DNA of 64,000 bases from the NCBI GenBank assembly GCA_041391505.1, contig JAWKNW010000002.1, positions 62,001 to 126,000 on the forward strand, given 5' to 3'. This document shows, piece by piece, positions 11,701 to 18,304 of the stretch. This DNA is from Rhodothermales bacterium. GTDB lineage: Bacteria > Bacteroidota > Rhodothermia > Rhodothermales > JAHQVL01. Made by a program: the position numbers and the translations under genes. The notes under the pieces are model-generated. The model was not told where the DNA came from, searched no databases, and worked only from the letters and a program-made list of their open reading frames with translations. Positions within the stretch are counted from its first letter, which is position 1. Every line of letters starts with the position of its first letter.

Positions 11701-13554
11701 ACAGGGGGCGTCGAAGGCGGCAAGATCGTCTACGGCAACGATTCCGAGGTGGCGAACAAGGTTCGCCATCACGACGATGCCGTCCGGAGTTTCGATGAGG
11801 TGAGTACCGACGCCATTCTTGCCGCCGATCATTCGCTGACGTCAAAGATCAAGGCAGAAGGCTGCGAAGGCCCCATCCTTTCCATGCTGCCCGATGAAGA
11901 TCTCGACCACCTGGGCGTCATGGTGAACAAACCGTCCATGTACATTGACGATGGCCAGGTCGGGATCCCCTACAATGACCCCTTTAACGACGAAGAGGAA
12001 GAACTCGGCCTCGGAAAGCATGTGCCGGGATGCGATCTCGTGACCGGATTTGGCGGGTTTCAATCCGCCGATGGCCGCGCCACCAACATCACCGTACGGC
12101 GCATTCCGACACCGGCCGAGCCCGGGTGCAAGCCGGGGTGTACGGTGATCTACAGGGCCACTATCGAGTTCGAATTCGGCGACCGCTACGATTTTAATGA
12201 GAACGACCGGGGGGAGTACGATCTGATCGCCCGCAATCTGCAGGACTGCGGCGTCGCCAAAGGGTTCGATACGCAGGTCAACCTGGAACAGAGCTTCATC
12301 AGTTCGTTCGAAATTCCATCCAACCCCAAAAAGTGCAAGCGTCCGCCGCCGCCGGACTTTGACATCCCGTTCGGGCCGCCGATCACTCAGATCCTGGTCG
12401 TCGTGTCGATCGACCCGAACGATATGATCGGGCCGGCAGGCTATGGCGACGAGCAGTGGGTGTCGGTCTCGGCGCGGCTGCCCTACACAATTCGTTTTGA
12501 GAACGATCCCGTCAAAGCGACGGCGCCGGCCCAGGTGGTGACCATCGAACAGCAGCTCGACGCGACGCTGGACGCACGCTCGTTCCGGCTCGGGCCCTTC
12601 GGCTTTGGCGATTTCACCTTCGAACCGCCCCCCAACGTCTCCGCCTATACCGACCGGCTCGATGTACGCGACGCCCTCGGCGTATTCGTCGACGTCAATG
12701 CGGGCATCGATATCGAGCAGAACCGCGCCTTCTGGGTGATCCGGTCGATCGACCCGGCGACCGGTGGGGCGCCCTCCAACCCGCTGGCCGGTTTTCTCCC
12801 CGTCAACGATTCGCTGGGGGCCGGCGAGGGCTTCGTGAGCTACTCCGTGCGCCCGGACCGTGAGGCCGTCACCGGCGACCGCATCGACGCGCTGGCACAG
12901 ATCGTCTTCGATGCCAACGCGCCCATCGAAACGCCTCCGATCTTTAATACGGTCGATGCCGGACTGCCGACGAGCGCCGTATCCGGACTGCCCTTCAAGC
13001 AGGATACCACGGCGTTTACCGTCAGCTGGACCGCCCGGGACGACCCGGACGCCTCCGGTCTGCGGAGCTATGCGCTGTACGTTTCGCGCGACGGCGACCC
13101 GTTCGAGGTCTACCAGAAAGACCTCGAAACCACCCAGGTGATTTTCAACGCCGACCGGGACCACCGGTATCGGTTCTTCACCATCGCCTCGGATCAAGCC
13201 GGCAACACCGAGCCCCTGAAAACGGAGGCCGACGCCGTAGTTCAGGTCAATACGGAAAGCGTCCGCGAAATACCGTCGGCCTTCGCACTCGGCCAGAATT
13301 ATCCGAATCCGTTCAATCCGAGCACGACGATCCCGTACGCACTGCCCGAGTCCGGCGATGTCGAGCTGATCGTGTACAACGTGCTGGGGCAGCGGGTGCA
13401 GCGCTACAGGATGGGCACCCAGCCGGCCGGAAACTACACGCACCGGGTCGACCTGTCCGCCCTGGCAAGCGGTGTGTACTTTTACGAATTACGGGTCGGC
13501 GATGCGAAAGACTTCGCGTTTCGCGCCGTAAGGAAACTGGTGCTGGTCAAATGA
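5701..13554 (+). CDS. Giant T9SS-exported CARDB-repeat protein (2617 aa)
   Basis: The ATG at 5701 gives a signal peptide (core ILISLMLWCAVGAGVE, cut after WAQ, residue 41); the frame is open 54 codons further upstream but that stretch is not signal-like. Domains in order: two Ig-like repeats of about 110 residues (nt 5836-6525); an Fn3-like domain (7350-7630); seven CARDB/APHP adhesion repeats starting near 7636, 8002, 8380, 8749, 9112, 9490 and 9853, each with PDL, a W-x-V-x-N-x-G core and LYLS; a less clear region with a DRYDFN motif at 12181; a block starting SIDPNDMIGPAGYG with PYTIRFEN (12402-12960), a module common in T9SS cargo; an Fn3-like domain; and a T9SS sorting domain (NYPNPFNPSTTIPYALPESG, ending LVLVK). 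A large surface adhesin or scaffold is inferred. It meets the macro-hydrolase gene tail to tail, 24 bp apart. Confidence 0.9.
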   Translation: MSMIQDHFPVARQRNTQCTAILISLMLWCAVGAGVETVWAQTDETPPALVGTPSVTPSQIDLSGGNVEVTISFQATDAGAGVQLANGYFVSPDGETFIASFQAANTAGTPLDGTWTATTVVLANSPAGTYALHIEMLDFGFNLASVDTDVTLTVTGGDPEPPVVQGIPTLSPQTLDLEAGDQTVSVVASLADNLSGLNSVTFTLATSEGIGVSAVNAALAAGTTLDGTWQGDIPVSAALVALFAPEGNLYLQITVTDVAGNYAQIDTGVELEILRSRAPITFQLDTARLEAVGLFTPFELFEASAGMRLFVDLLSGPDAGVHELSLFPDGYWKTTVPVNQNQELTYVFAIDPDADGANTGDWVYELDGPDGGRSLTVTTEAMTLPPATFDDTGNDPIDASFQASVTRAFTREDLSPVAFDEPDAVTLMQLQFGTLDRPVLVAMRRYAADAGGAPPSGIVVRSESQYWTIDLVPATAAFSANLTLDPAPLSGISDAGALRLLRRSGQQAPWTVAGQGLDADGLVAAGNLSSFGAFTLGSTTAGNTFQPRRPDAPSNPSPSDGDVRVAVDAELTWAEAAFADVYDLYLWPAAEPEPAQPAIAGLETPRAPTQALLLQRNTPYAWRIVARNLDGETPGPVWTFTTQTLPDLQVQDIQAPDGGFSGQPLDISWVVVNASDVPTEEPVWFDEIAISSDAFFLADVEVLAQAVNGSALSGGERYAASSTIRLPEDAVGTYYLRITANAENLQGESNLDNNAAQVPIEIALTPPPDLQVEALTAPLNAFSEHIVNIGWSITNAGTGTATVAGGWTDALYLSPLAFFNREEAVLLTTHSVTGDLAPGQVYTDTASVALPAGISGTYYLYLAADDADDLFEHNGEDNNVFQSDPITVTLSPPPDMVVVRVSVPETVEAGSTIQVIWDVENQGPGAASEKSWQDNLYLSPAAEWDARTAIALTRVGRFGTIAPDSLYRAEAAVSIPDGLEGLYYLVVETDGGRSIFEHTFETNNRGSAPFQITRPPYPDLAIRQFTAPTSAEAGATIDVRWAVANEGDTGAAPAWNDRLYLSKRALWDSTATPLMSIPAADALDVDGSYTRAYTVQLKTIDAGLHYLHLRTDDAGSLFEFPDDAVNNVRSVPIEIAPYPPVDLAVTSFTAPATGSTGQPIDIRWTIENLGEGAPRHARWDDVLYLSADQRLDPDADLEIARTPRSEGLAPGSSYTRSAAVTLPDGVDGTFYLFVQTDDAGQIADAVPSNNSAVSAAPLTIALSPNADLVPTAIDGPASGISGQPVTISWTVENRGEAAAAGLWSDAVFLSTDKTINAQDVRLGTAASTPPLAAGATYETSLDVTLPIYYSGVNYILVAIDQDDDVFEGLGETNNRAVFELSIDTPPPGDLVVTDIVVPETGTPGEPVTIAWTVQNQGENAVRGQLSDAVYLSTDDTWQLEDPLLGATLRFVDLAPGATLSVRKTVDLSRLYRSDAEGNITGELPGLAPGTYRAIVRVDIRNNIRETDEANNATSSSDRIATDLPVLDLGGSITVSLTTGASRYVRVNVPEDVTTFKVTATSDAANASNEVFVRGGAVPTRTEFDVSTRDPFAGDQDVLVPAGEPGSYFVLLFARQGPEAAQLVTLAAEPVSFELAGIDIPRGGTGGAVTVKMTGAAFGRRLRAALEKDGARYPTFDILRTSAVEAYATFDLSDVPTGRYDVVLEQNASYLTETPGAGEPYEPDDIVLRSVLADAFEVVDAPRVEPEISATAPTILRVGQLFTTDIVVANRGDNDMVSPLLLVGTSPATYTTLHPDETVTGGLKRVLALGEGPFAGILRPGEEHRVSFLAQAPDSSALLELYVVHATPNGMPFDFDRELRAASLDTEAFGLEEATDAMRRELAGSGWSGYERLLTKTASRLAKSGIQETDGSRLLMHAVQSALQSLQTPPFFTQTGSVLSLAPNLPINDLPPFNVMKLGASADCSATRLAQDFATLAGAAAGMASPICEGPTGASHLLSFITGGVEGGKIVYGNDSEVANKVRHHDDAVRSFDEVSTDAILAADHSLTSKIKAEGCEGPILSMLPDEDLDHLGVMVNKPSMYIDDGQVGIPYNDPFNDEEEELGLGKHVPGCDLVTGFGGFQSADGRATNITVRRIPTPAEPGCKPGCTVIYRATIEFEFGDRYDFNENDRGEYDLIARNLQDCGVAKGFDTQVNLEQSFISSFEIPSNPKKCKRPPPPDFDIPFGPPITQILVVVSIDPNDMIGPAGYGDEQWVSVSARLPYTIRFENDPVKATAPAQVVTIEQQLDATLDARSFRLGPFGFGDFTFEPPPNVSAYTDRLDVRDALGVFVDVNAGIDIEQNRAFWVIRSIDPATGGAPSNPLAGFLPVNDSLGAGEGFVSYSVRPDREAVTGDRIDALAQIVFDANAPIETPPIFNTVDAGLPTSAVSGLPFKQDTTAFTVSWTARDDPDASGLRSYALYVSRDGDPFEVYQKDLETTQVIFNADRDHRYRFFTIASDQAGNTEPLKTEADAVVQVNTESVREIPSAFALGQNYPNPFNPSTTIPYALPESGDVELIVYNVLGQRVQRYRMGTQPAGNYTHRVDLSALASGVYFYELRVGDAKDFAFRAVRKLVLVK

Positions 13555-13578
13555 GCCCGGCGCCGGCCGACGCGGCCA

Positions 13579-14940
13579 TCACGAGCCGGCGGCGAGGAGC
13601 CAGACCGCGAGCGCCAGGAACCCGAGCAGCAGAATCGGAAACTTGAGCACGGTCAGCACCTGCAGCCACCACGGCGACGGGGGTCGCTTGCCGGCCGAAT
13701 CCTTGATCACGCCCTCGGTGATAAACGGGCACCAGTAGTCGCGCACGAAGGCCTCCTGAAAGAAGCCGCTGTGGTCGAGATCGTGGAAACGATCCTTGAC
13801 GAGCGGCGATTGAAAGCCGAACCGCCCGCTGGATCCATACCCCCAGGTCATGAACTGGGCCAGCACCGGCCAGGTATCGCGCCATCCGCACTCGTTCAGC
13901 AGGCGCTGCGTGGGGTATTCGTGCGGGTCGATGACGGTGAGGCGATCCCGAAGCGCGCTCCATCGGAAATCCTGGGGTAACACCGCGCCGCAGAGGATGA
14001 GCCGGTTGATGGTGATGCGCGGGTTGCGCTGCAGCACCTCGCCCAGCACGTACGTGCCAAAACTGTGGGCGACGACGGACACCTTGACCGACGCGGGATC
14101 GTCGATCACCGCCAGCAGCTTCTCCTCCACCCGTTCGATGACGCGCCGCTTGGCCCACCGGAACGGCAGCAGGAAGCGGACCACATCGAAGTACTCGTAG
14201 CCGGTGCTGACGGGGTTGAGCTGGTGATCCTCCTCGCGCAGGATGGCGGTTACGTCGTCGAACCACCGCGCCTCGGTCCGGATGCCGTGGATCATCACCA
14301 CGAGATGATCCCGGACGATGTGCCCCAGCCAGCCGCTGGCCATGTCGAAGCTTTTGAAGAACGTGCCGTAGGTGTTGCCGGCCATGTCATCCGGGTAGAT
14401 GTAGATCTCCACGTCGAGCGACGCCTCGCGCGCCGTGAGATCGTCCCGGAGCACGTCCGCCATGACGAGGGCCACATCCTCGGGCGCAAACGCGGCCGCG
14501 CCGGTGCCCACGGCGGGGAACGCGATCGAGCTCAGCCCCATGGGCTCCAGCAGCGCCATGGCCTTGCCCACGATCCGCCGGATGGCGGTTCGGGCCTGGT
14601 CTTCCGTCGGGAGATGGAGGTCGTCAAACCGGCGGGAGATGGCGTGGAACACATACTGGCAGGGCGCCGGGATGGCGCCGGCGCCGGTCACGACCACGTC
14701 GCCGACGTCGTGATGCCCGGCGTATTTCGCCTGCGCATCGAGCTTGTAGGCGTCGCCGGCCGCCCGGTGCAGGGCGCGCGACACGCCGCCCCCCATGTTC
14801 AGGCGGTCGTCGTCCGAACTCACCAGCACCTGCGCCCTGGAATCGAGGATGTCCCCGATACGCAGGGTCACGGTCGAATTGCCGATCGTATAGCGTTGCT
14901 GGATCTTGCCTTCGGCAACCTGGTCGGGCAACTCGGACAT
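13579..14940 (-). CDS. Macro domain-alpha/beta hydrolase fusion with C-terminal membrane anchor
   Basis: 453 residues from ATG 14940. Residues about 20-185 are a macro domain, the ADP-ribose-binding fold: IGDIL at 28-32, glycine-rich loop NMGGGVSRAL at 48-57 and second loop FPAVGTGAAAF at 141-151. The usual NAAN of loop 1 is replaced by SSDD (41-44). Residues about 210-400 are an alpha/beta hydrolase with oxyanion-type HGIRT (218-222) and a nucleophile elbow AHSFG (Ser293). FPILLLGFLALAVWLLAA near the C-terminus is one membrane segment. There is no signal peptide, so both domains probably face the cytoplasm from a tail anchor. It lies 27 bp downstream of the ROK kinase on the same strand, which suggests co-transcription. 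The hydrolase half and anchor are clearly paralogous to the protein at 57500. Binding or processing of ADP-ribose-derived compounds is inferred from the fold; the substrate is unknown. Confidence 0.88.
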   Translation of the reverse strand: MSELPDQVAEGKIQQRYTIGNSTVTLRIGDILDSRAQVLVSSDDDRLNMGGGVSRALHRAAGDAYKLDAQAKYAGHHDVGDVVVTGAGAIPAPCQYVFHAISRRFDDLHLPTEDQARTAIRRIVGKAMALLEPMGLSSIAFPAVGTGAAAFAPEDVALVMADVLRDDLTAREASLDVEIYIYPDDMAGNTYGTFFKSFDMASGWLGHIVRDHLVVMIHGIRTEARWFDDVTAILREEDHQLNPVSTGYEYFDVVRFLLPFRWAKRRVIERVEEKLLAVIDDPASVKVSVVAHSFGTYVLGEVLQRNPRITINRLILCGAVLPQDFRWSALRDRLTVIDPHEYPTQRLLNECGWRDTWPVLAQFMTWGYGSSGRFGFQSPLVKDRFHDLDHSGFFQEAFVRDYWCPFITEGVIKDSAGKRPPSPWWLQVLTVLKFPILLLGFLALAVWLLAAGS

Positions 14941-14967
14941 GGGCGTCAGCGGCTCAGCGGTAGGGAA

Positions 14968-15990
14968 TCAGCGAAACATCTCGAGCGCCGCAAACCCCAT
15001 TCCGAGAGCGCCGGCGGAGTCGCCGGCAGTCGCCCATTCGAAGCGCGTGGTGACGGTCTCGTTGTCGATGGGGCTGGTCCGGTATATCGGCCACGCACGC
15101 TCGGTGAATCCTTCCATCACCCAGTCCATGTACTGGTCCCGGAATGACGCCTCCGCCAGCCCGCCGCCGATCACGACGAGCCCGGGGTCGAACACGCGCA
15201 CCAGATCGGCGATGCCGTAGCCGAAGATGAAGCCCTGCTGTTTGAACAGCTGGATGGCGAGCGCATCGCCCTGGGCCGCGAAATTCCGCAGCTGAAAGGC
15301 TTTTTCCTCGATGGAGGTCTCCTGGCCGTTGAGCGGGTGGCCGGCCCATTCCGGCTTCGCCAGCTCGAGTCGGAGCCGCCGGCGCAGCGCCACGAGCGAC
15401 ACCCACGCCTCGACGCAGCCCTTCCAGCCGCACGAGCAGGGCGGCAACGCGCCGTCGTCTTCCTGGAACGGCGACGAGATGTGGCCGACTTCCAGCGCGA
15501 GGCCGTTGGCGCCTTCGTAGATCTTCCCGCCGGGCATCACGAGCCCGCCGGCGAGGCCGGTCCCGGGCGCCACATACAGCAGGCTGCCGAGGTGCTTCCG
15601 GCGCACCATGTATTCGCCCAGGGCGGCGGCGTTGCCGTCGTTGGTGACGTAGACCGGCATGCCGGAGCGATCGGCGAAGATGTCCTGGATGTTCTTCCCC
15701 ACCCAGTCCTGCGCCAGGTTGGCGCGTCCCCAGATGACGCCGCCGCTGTTCGCCGCCGGCACGTCGATGCCGGCCGCGCGGATGGCGTCGCGCGTCGTGC
15801 CGGCGCTGGCGGCCAGGCGCTGCAAGGCGTCGTTCAGCTGCACGATCGTCGCTTCGTACCCCACCGCGACGCGGCTCGGAACCTCCACGAAGTCGCTGGC
15901 CTGCTCTCCGTCGCTGTTGACGAGCACCGACTTGATCGTGGTGCCCCCGATATCCAATCCTGCAAAATAGCGGTCTTCCGTTGTCCCCAT
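14968..15990 (-). CDS. ROK-family sugar kinase (glucokinase-like)
   Basis: 340 residues from ATG 15990. The N-terminal phosphate loop FAGLDIGGTTIKSVLV (residues 9-24), the catalytic-Asp motif TNDGNAAALGE (Asp118), the glycine-rich GTGLAGGL, the E-V-G-H zinc and sugar motif (His170) and the Cys cluster CSCGWKGC (185-192) are all present, so it should be an active ROK kinase. These enzymes phosphorylate glucose, N-acetylated hexosamines or related sugars in the cytoplasm using ATP. No helix-turn-helix precedes the kinase, so it is an enzyme rather than a ROK repressor. It is the first gene of a probable two-gene minus-strand unit with the macro-domain hydrolase, 27 bp downstream. Sugar specificity cannot be read from the sequence. 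Confidence 0.93.
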   Translation of the reverse strand: MGTTEDRYFAGLDIGGTTIKSVLVNSDGEQASDFVEVPSRVAVGYEATIVQLNDALQRLAASAGTTRDAIRAAGIDVPAANSGGVIWGRANLAQDWVGKNIQDIFADRSGMPVYVTNDGNAAALGEYMVRRKHLGSLLYVAPGTGLAGGLVMPGGKIYEGANGLALEVGHISSPFQEDDGALPPCSCGWKGCVEAWVSLVALRRRLRLELAKPEWAGHPLNGQETSIEEKAFQLRNFAAQGDALAIQLFKQQGFIFGYGIADLVRVFDPGLVVIGGGLAEASFRDQYMDWVMEGFTERAWPIYRTSPIDNETVTTRFEWATAGDSAGALGMGFAALEMFR

Positions 15991-16263
15991 GGCGTCCGAT
16001 GTGATGGTTGAGGCGATCTCTCTAGCAAGATCCGCCCGTCGCCTGAAGATAACGCTGTTCGGGCAAAACCCAATTGCGGAGCGGCAAAGTTCGGCGCCGG
16101 CCGCTATGTGTTAAAAAAATAGCATTTTTCTGTAACCCCTTCCGGACGCGCCACGTAAGGACCTACACACTCTTCCGATGAGTGGTTCTAGGAGCACCGG
16201 GGCCTCACGCGCAACTCACAGGCCCCGGTGCCTTTTTTTTGGCGCCGGCGGGTGAAGTCGGCC
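15991..16263. other. Intergenic region holding a plus-strand terminator and a possible small RNA
   Basis: 273 bp between two minus-strand genes. The part next to 15990 must hold the promoter of the ROK kinase gene. At 16108-16129 there is an A/T-rich stretch (GTTAAAAAAATAGCATTTTT) that could be promoter DNA for either strand. A short hairpin, CACTC-TTCCGAT-GAGTG, lies at about 16168-16184, just ahead of a strong plus-strand terminator. No plus-strand reading frame of useful size or codon pattern is visible. See the terminator entry and the small-RNA finding. Confidence 0.5.
16194..16240 (+). terminator. Strong intrinsic terminator with no upstream plus-strand gene
   Basis: A perfect 12-bp stem (GCACCGGGGCCT at 16194-16205 with AGGCCCCGGTGC at 16220-16231) and a 14-nt loop are followed by eight T residues (16233-16240). 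The T tract lies only on the plus-strand side; the minus-strand transcript would have no U run after the stem. Both flanking genes are on the minus strand, so this terminator ends a plus-strand transcript that has no recognisable coding gene. Confidence 0.85.
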
Positions 16264-17130
16264 TCAGGGCATCGGCTGCACGCGGCCGTTTTCGGGCATG
16301 GCGAGCCGGCTTTCGTCGAACGGTTTCGAGAAGGAAATCTCGTCGGCCCACGCCTCGTTCTTGAAGCCGGTGACCACGCCGTCCACCACGTTGAATCCGC
16401 GAAAGCGGGTCGCCACGGTCAGGCCGTCGACGGTCGTGTAGTTCGCGTAGTAGAACAGCGTCTCGCGCACGGGTTCGCCGGCCGCGGGGGGTCCGCCGCC
16501 GAAGGTGACGGTATAGCGGATGCCGTCGACCATCGCGGTTTCCTGGTTGAGGTAGAGCGTGTAGGTATCGTCGGGCGAGTCGCCCACGCCGGCGTCGTAC
16601 GACACCTTCACCACATCGTGCGGCATCCCGTTCAGGGTGTCCTCCGGCAGGACGGTATAGTGCAGACCCGGGTCGGCGAGGATGAAGGGGATGGATTCGA
16701 AATAATAGCCGGTCGTCGCCCAGAAACGCGGATTGATGCCCTGCAGGGTGTCCGGACTGATCCAGGCCTTTTCGCCATCCCAGGCAAACCGGCCGCTCGC
16801 CGGTCGCGGGGCGTCGGGGGTGCCAAGTTCGAGCAGGTCGTGGTAGATGCGGCGGGAGCGGTTGTCCGCCACGAGGCGCGTCTTGAAGCGGATGTTCGAG
16901 CCGGCGTTGGCGTACTCCCACGTGTAGGAGCTGGTCGGCGCGGCAAACCAGGCCTCGAGACCGCCATGAGCGTCGATGGCGCGGAGCAGGAGCCGGCCGC
17001 CCTCGGAGGCCTCGAGCCGGGACTGCGCGTCGTTCGCCATGCTGCGGGCCAGGTCGGCGTCGCCCGGGGGCGGCGGTTCACAAGCGGCAAGCGCCAGCAC
17101 GGCGATGAACAGAACAAAGAGCTTTTGCAT
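16264..17130 (-). CDS. Lipoprotein of unknown function, possibly LolA-like fold
   Basis: 288 residues from ATG 17130. The signal MQKLFVLFIAVLALAAC ends in a lipobox with Cys17. The mature protein opens with CEPPPPGDADLARSMANDAQ, then a helical segment with LLLRAIDAHGGLEAW, the kind of AHGG-x-x-x-W start seen in Bacteroidota lipoproteins with a LolA-like or outer-membrane-lipoprotein-sorting-like beta fold. Alternating beta strands follow (SYTWEYA, FAWDGEKAWI, YTLYLNQETAMVDGIRYTV, ETLFYYANYTTVDGLTVATR), consistent with a half-barrel that cups a hydrophobic ligand. No catalytic residues stand out. The ATG lies about 110 bp from a 12-bp tandem repeat (17244-17279). Assignment to a named family is tentative. 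Confidence 0.8.
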   Translation of the reverse strand: MQKLFVLFIAVLALAACEPPPPGDADLARSMANDAQSRLEASEGGRLLLRAIDAHGGLEAWFAAPTSSYTWEYANAGSNIRFKTRLVADNRSRRIYHDLLELGTPDAPRPASGRFAWDGEKAWISPDTLQGINPRFWATTGYYFESIPFILADPGLHYTVLPEDTLNGMPHDVVKVSYDAGVGDSPDDTYTLYLNQETAMVDGIRYTVTFGGGPPAAGEPVRETLFYYANYTTVDGLTVATRFRGFNVVDGVVTGFKNEAWADEISFSKPFDESRLAMPENGRVQPMP

Positions 17131-17243
17131 GGAAATCGGAGGGTAGGGTGGCGTGATGGCGGGATCGGGACAGCCTCAAACGGCGAACCTTTCGCACAGG
17201 GTAACGCCTGAACCCCACGCGACGTTTTCTCCGACGCCAGATC

Positions 17244-17279
17244 TTTCTTTTCAGGTTTCTTTTCAGGTTTCTTTTCAGG
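17244..17279. repeat. Three perfect 12-bp tandem repeats
   Basis: TTTCTTTTCAGG is repeated three times without change at 17244-17255, 17256-17267 and 17268-17279. The array sits between divergent genes starting at 17130 and 17367. The unit is a multiple of three, and on the minus strand would read PEKK-like, but no supported gene covers it. Confidence 0.9.
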
Positions 17280-17366
17280 GGGATACGTGGGCACCGCATA
17301 GTCTGGCACCCGTTCGCGTACATTGCCGCCCCCTCTTCCCCTCGTGCATCCCTTCCGGTTACCTCT

Positions 17367-18191
17367 ATGCGGGCCTTCTCGACGTGCTGCTTTGCTGCAC
17401 TCCTTACGCTCACGGGATGCGTTTCAACCCTTCGCGGCGTGGATGTCGACGATTCCGACGTGCTGAACGGCCTCAACGAGCGCGCTGCCGGGCTGTACGG
17501 CCGGATCGCCTTGCGCGACGGCACGTCGCTCGCGGCGATCGATCTGCTCGTAGGACATGACTCAACGACGTGGACCGCCGGTACGTCCGGTCTTCGCCGG
17601 GTGGATCGATCCTCCATAACGGACATCACGCCGGTCCGTCGGAGCAGACGCAGCACCATCCTCAAGGGCGCTGCCGTCGGGGCCGTCCTCGTGGGGACCG
17701 TCTTTGCGCTCTCCTTCGGCGAGTTTTTTATCGTGCCGACCACCCTTGGCGCAACGCTCGGCGGCGTGGGCGGTGCGTTATGGAAGCGGCGCTCGATGCC
17801 CGGTGCGGCGACGATCACGCTGGCAGGCGCCGATCCGATCCGGGCCGACCACCTGACCCTCGGTCCCGATTCGGCCTCATGGGCCGAGACCCGCCTGGGC
17901 CGCCGGGCCGTGGCGACGTCCTCCCTGTCGCGTGTGGACCTGCCTCGCCGGCTTTCCGTACGACCCATCCTGTTCGGCGCAGGCATCGGGGCGGTGGTTC
18001 TGGGGGGAGCGGCGTACATCGGGCTGGTCCGCGAGGACACAGGCTATGAGGCGTACGCCCTCCTGCCGGCGGGGGTCGGGGCCCTGCTGGGCGGAACGGT
18101 GGGCGCCCTGGCACGAGGCCCCAGGCGCGTTTACCTGTTCAATCGCGTCGAACCCGATCCAACGCGCACGCCGGGCGACAACAAACCCTGA
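17367..18191 (+). CDS. Lipoprotein with an internally duplicated beta-domain/membrane module
   Basis: 274 residues from ATG 17367. The signal MRAFSTCCFAALLTLTGC ends in a lipobox (Cys18). The rest is two copies of one layout. Copy 1 (about residues 40-140) has RIALRDGTSLAAIDLLVG, DSTTW, RRVDRSSI, a basic patch and then a glycine-rich hydrophobic pair (LKGAAVGAVLVGTVFAL and TTLGATLGGVGGALW). Copy 2 (about 145-255) has TITLAGADPIRADHLTLG, DSASW, SSLSRVDL, then ILFGAGIGAVVLGGAAYIGL and LLPAGVGALLGGTVGAL. The GxxxG-rich hydrophobic segments could be membrane hairpins. No known family is recognised. Such proteins may be structural envelope components; that is inference. Confidence 0.75.
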   Translation: MRAFSTCCFAALLTLTGCVSTLRGVDVDDSDVLNGLNERAAGLYGRIALRDGTSLAAIDLLVGHDSTTWTAGTSGLRRVDRSSITDITPVRRSRRSTILKGAAVGAVLVGTVFALSFGEFFIVPTTLGATLGGVGGALWKRRSMPGAATITLAGADPIRADHLTLGPDSASWAETRLGRRAVATSSLSRVDLPRRLSVRPILFGAGIGAVVLGGAAYIGLVREDTGYEAYALLPAGVGALLGGTVGALARGPRRVYLFNRVEPDPTRTPGDNKP

Positions 18192-18304
18192 CAGATCAAC
18201 GGATCGGCTCGGGATCCTGAAGCGAGATCGCGCGAAGCGCCCGTTTGACGCGATCATCCTGCTGTGAAGCCGGTATCGCGTACCGAGACGGGGGTGGCGC
18301 GGGG

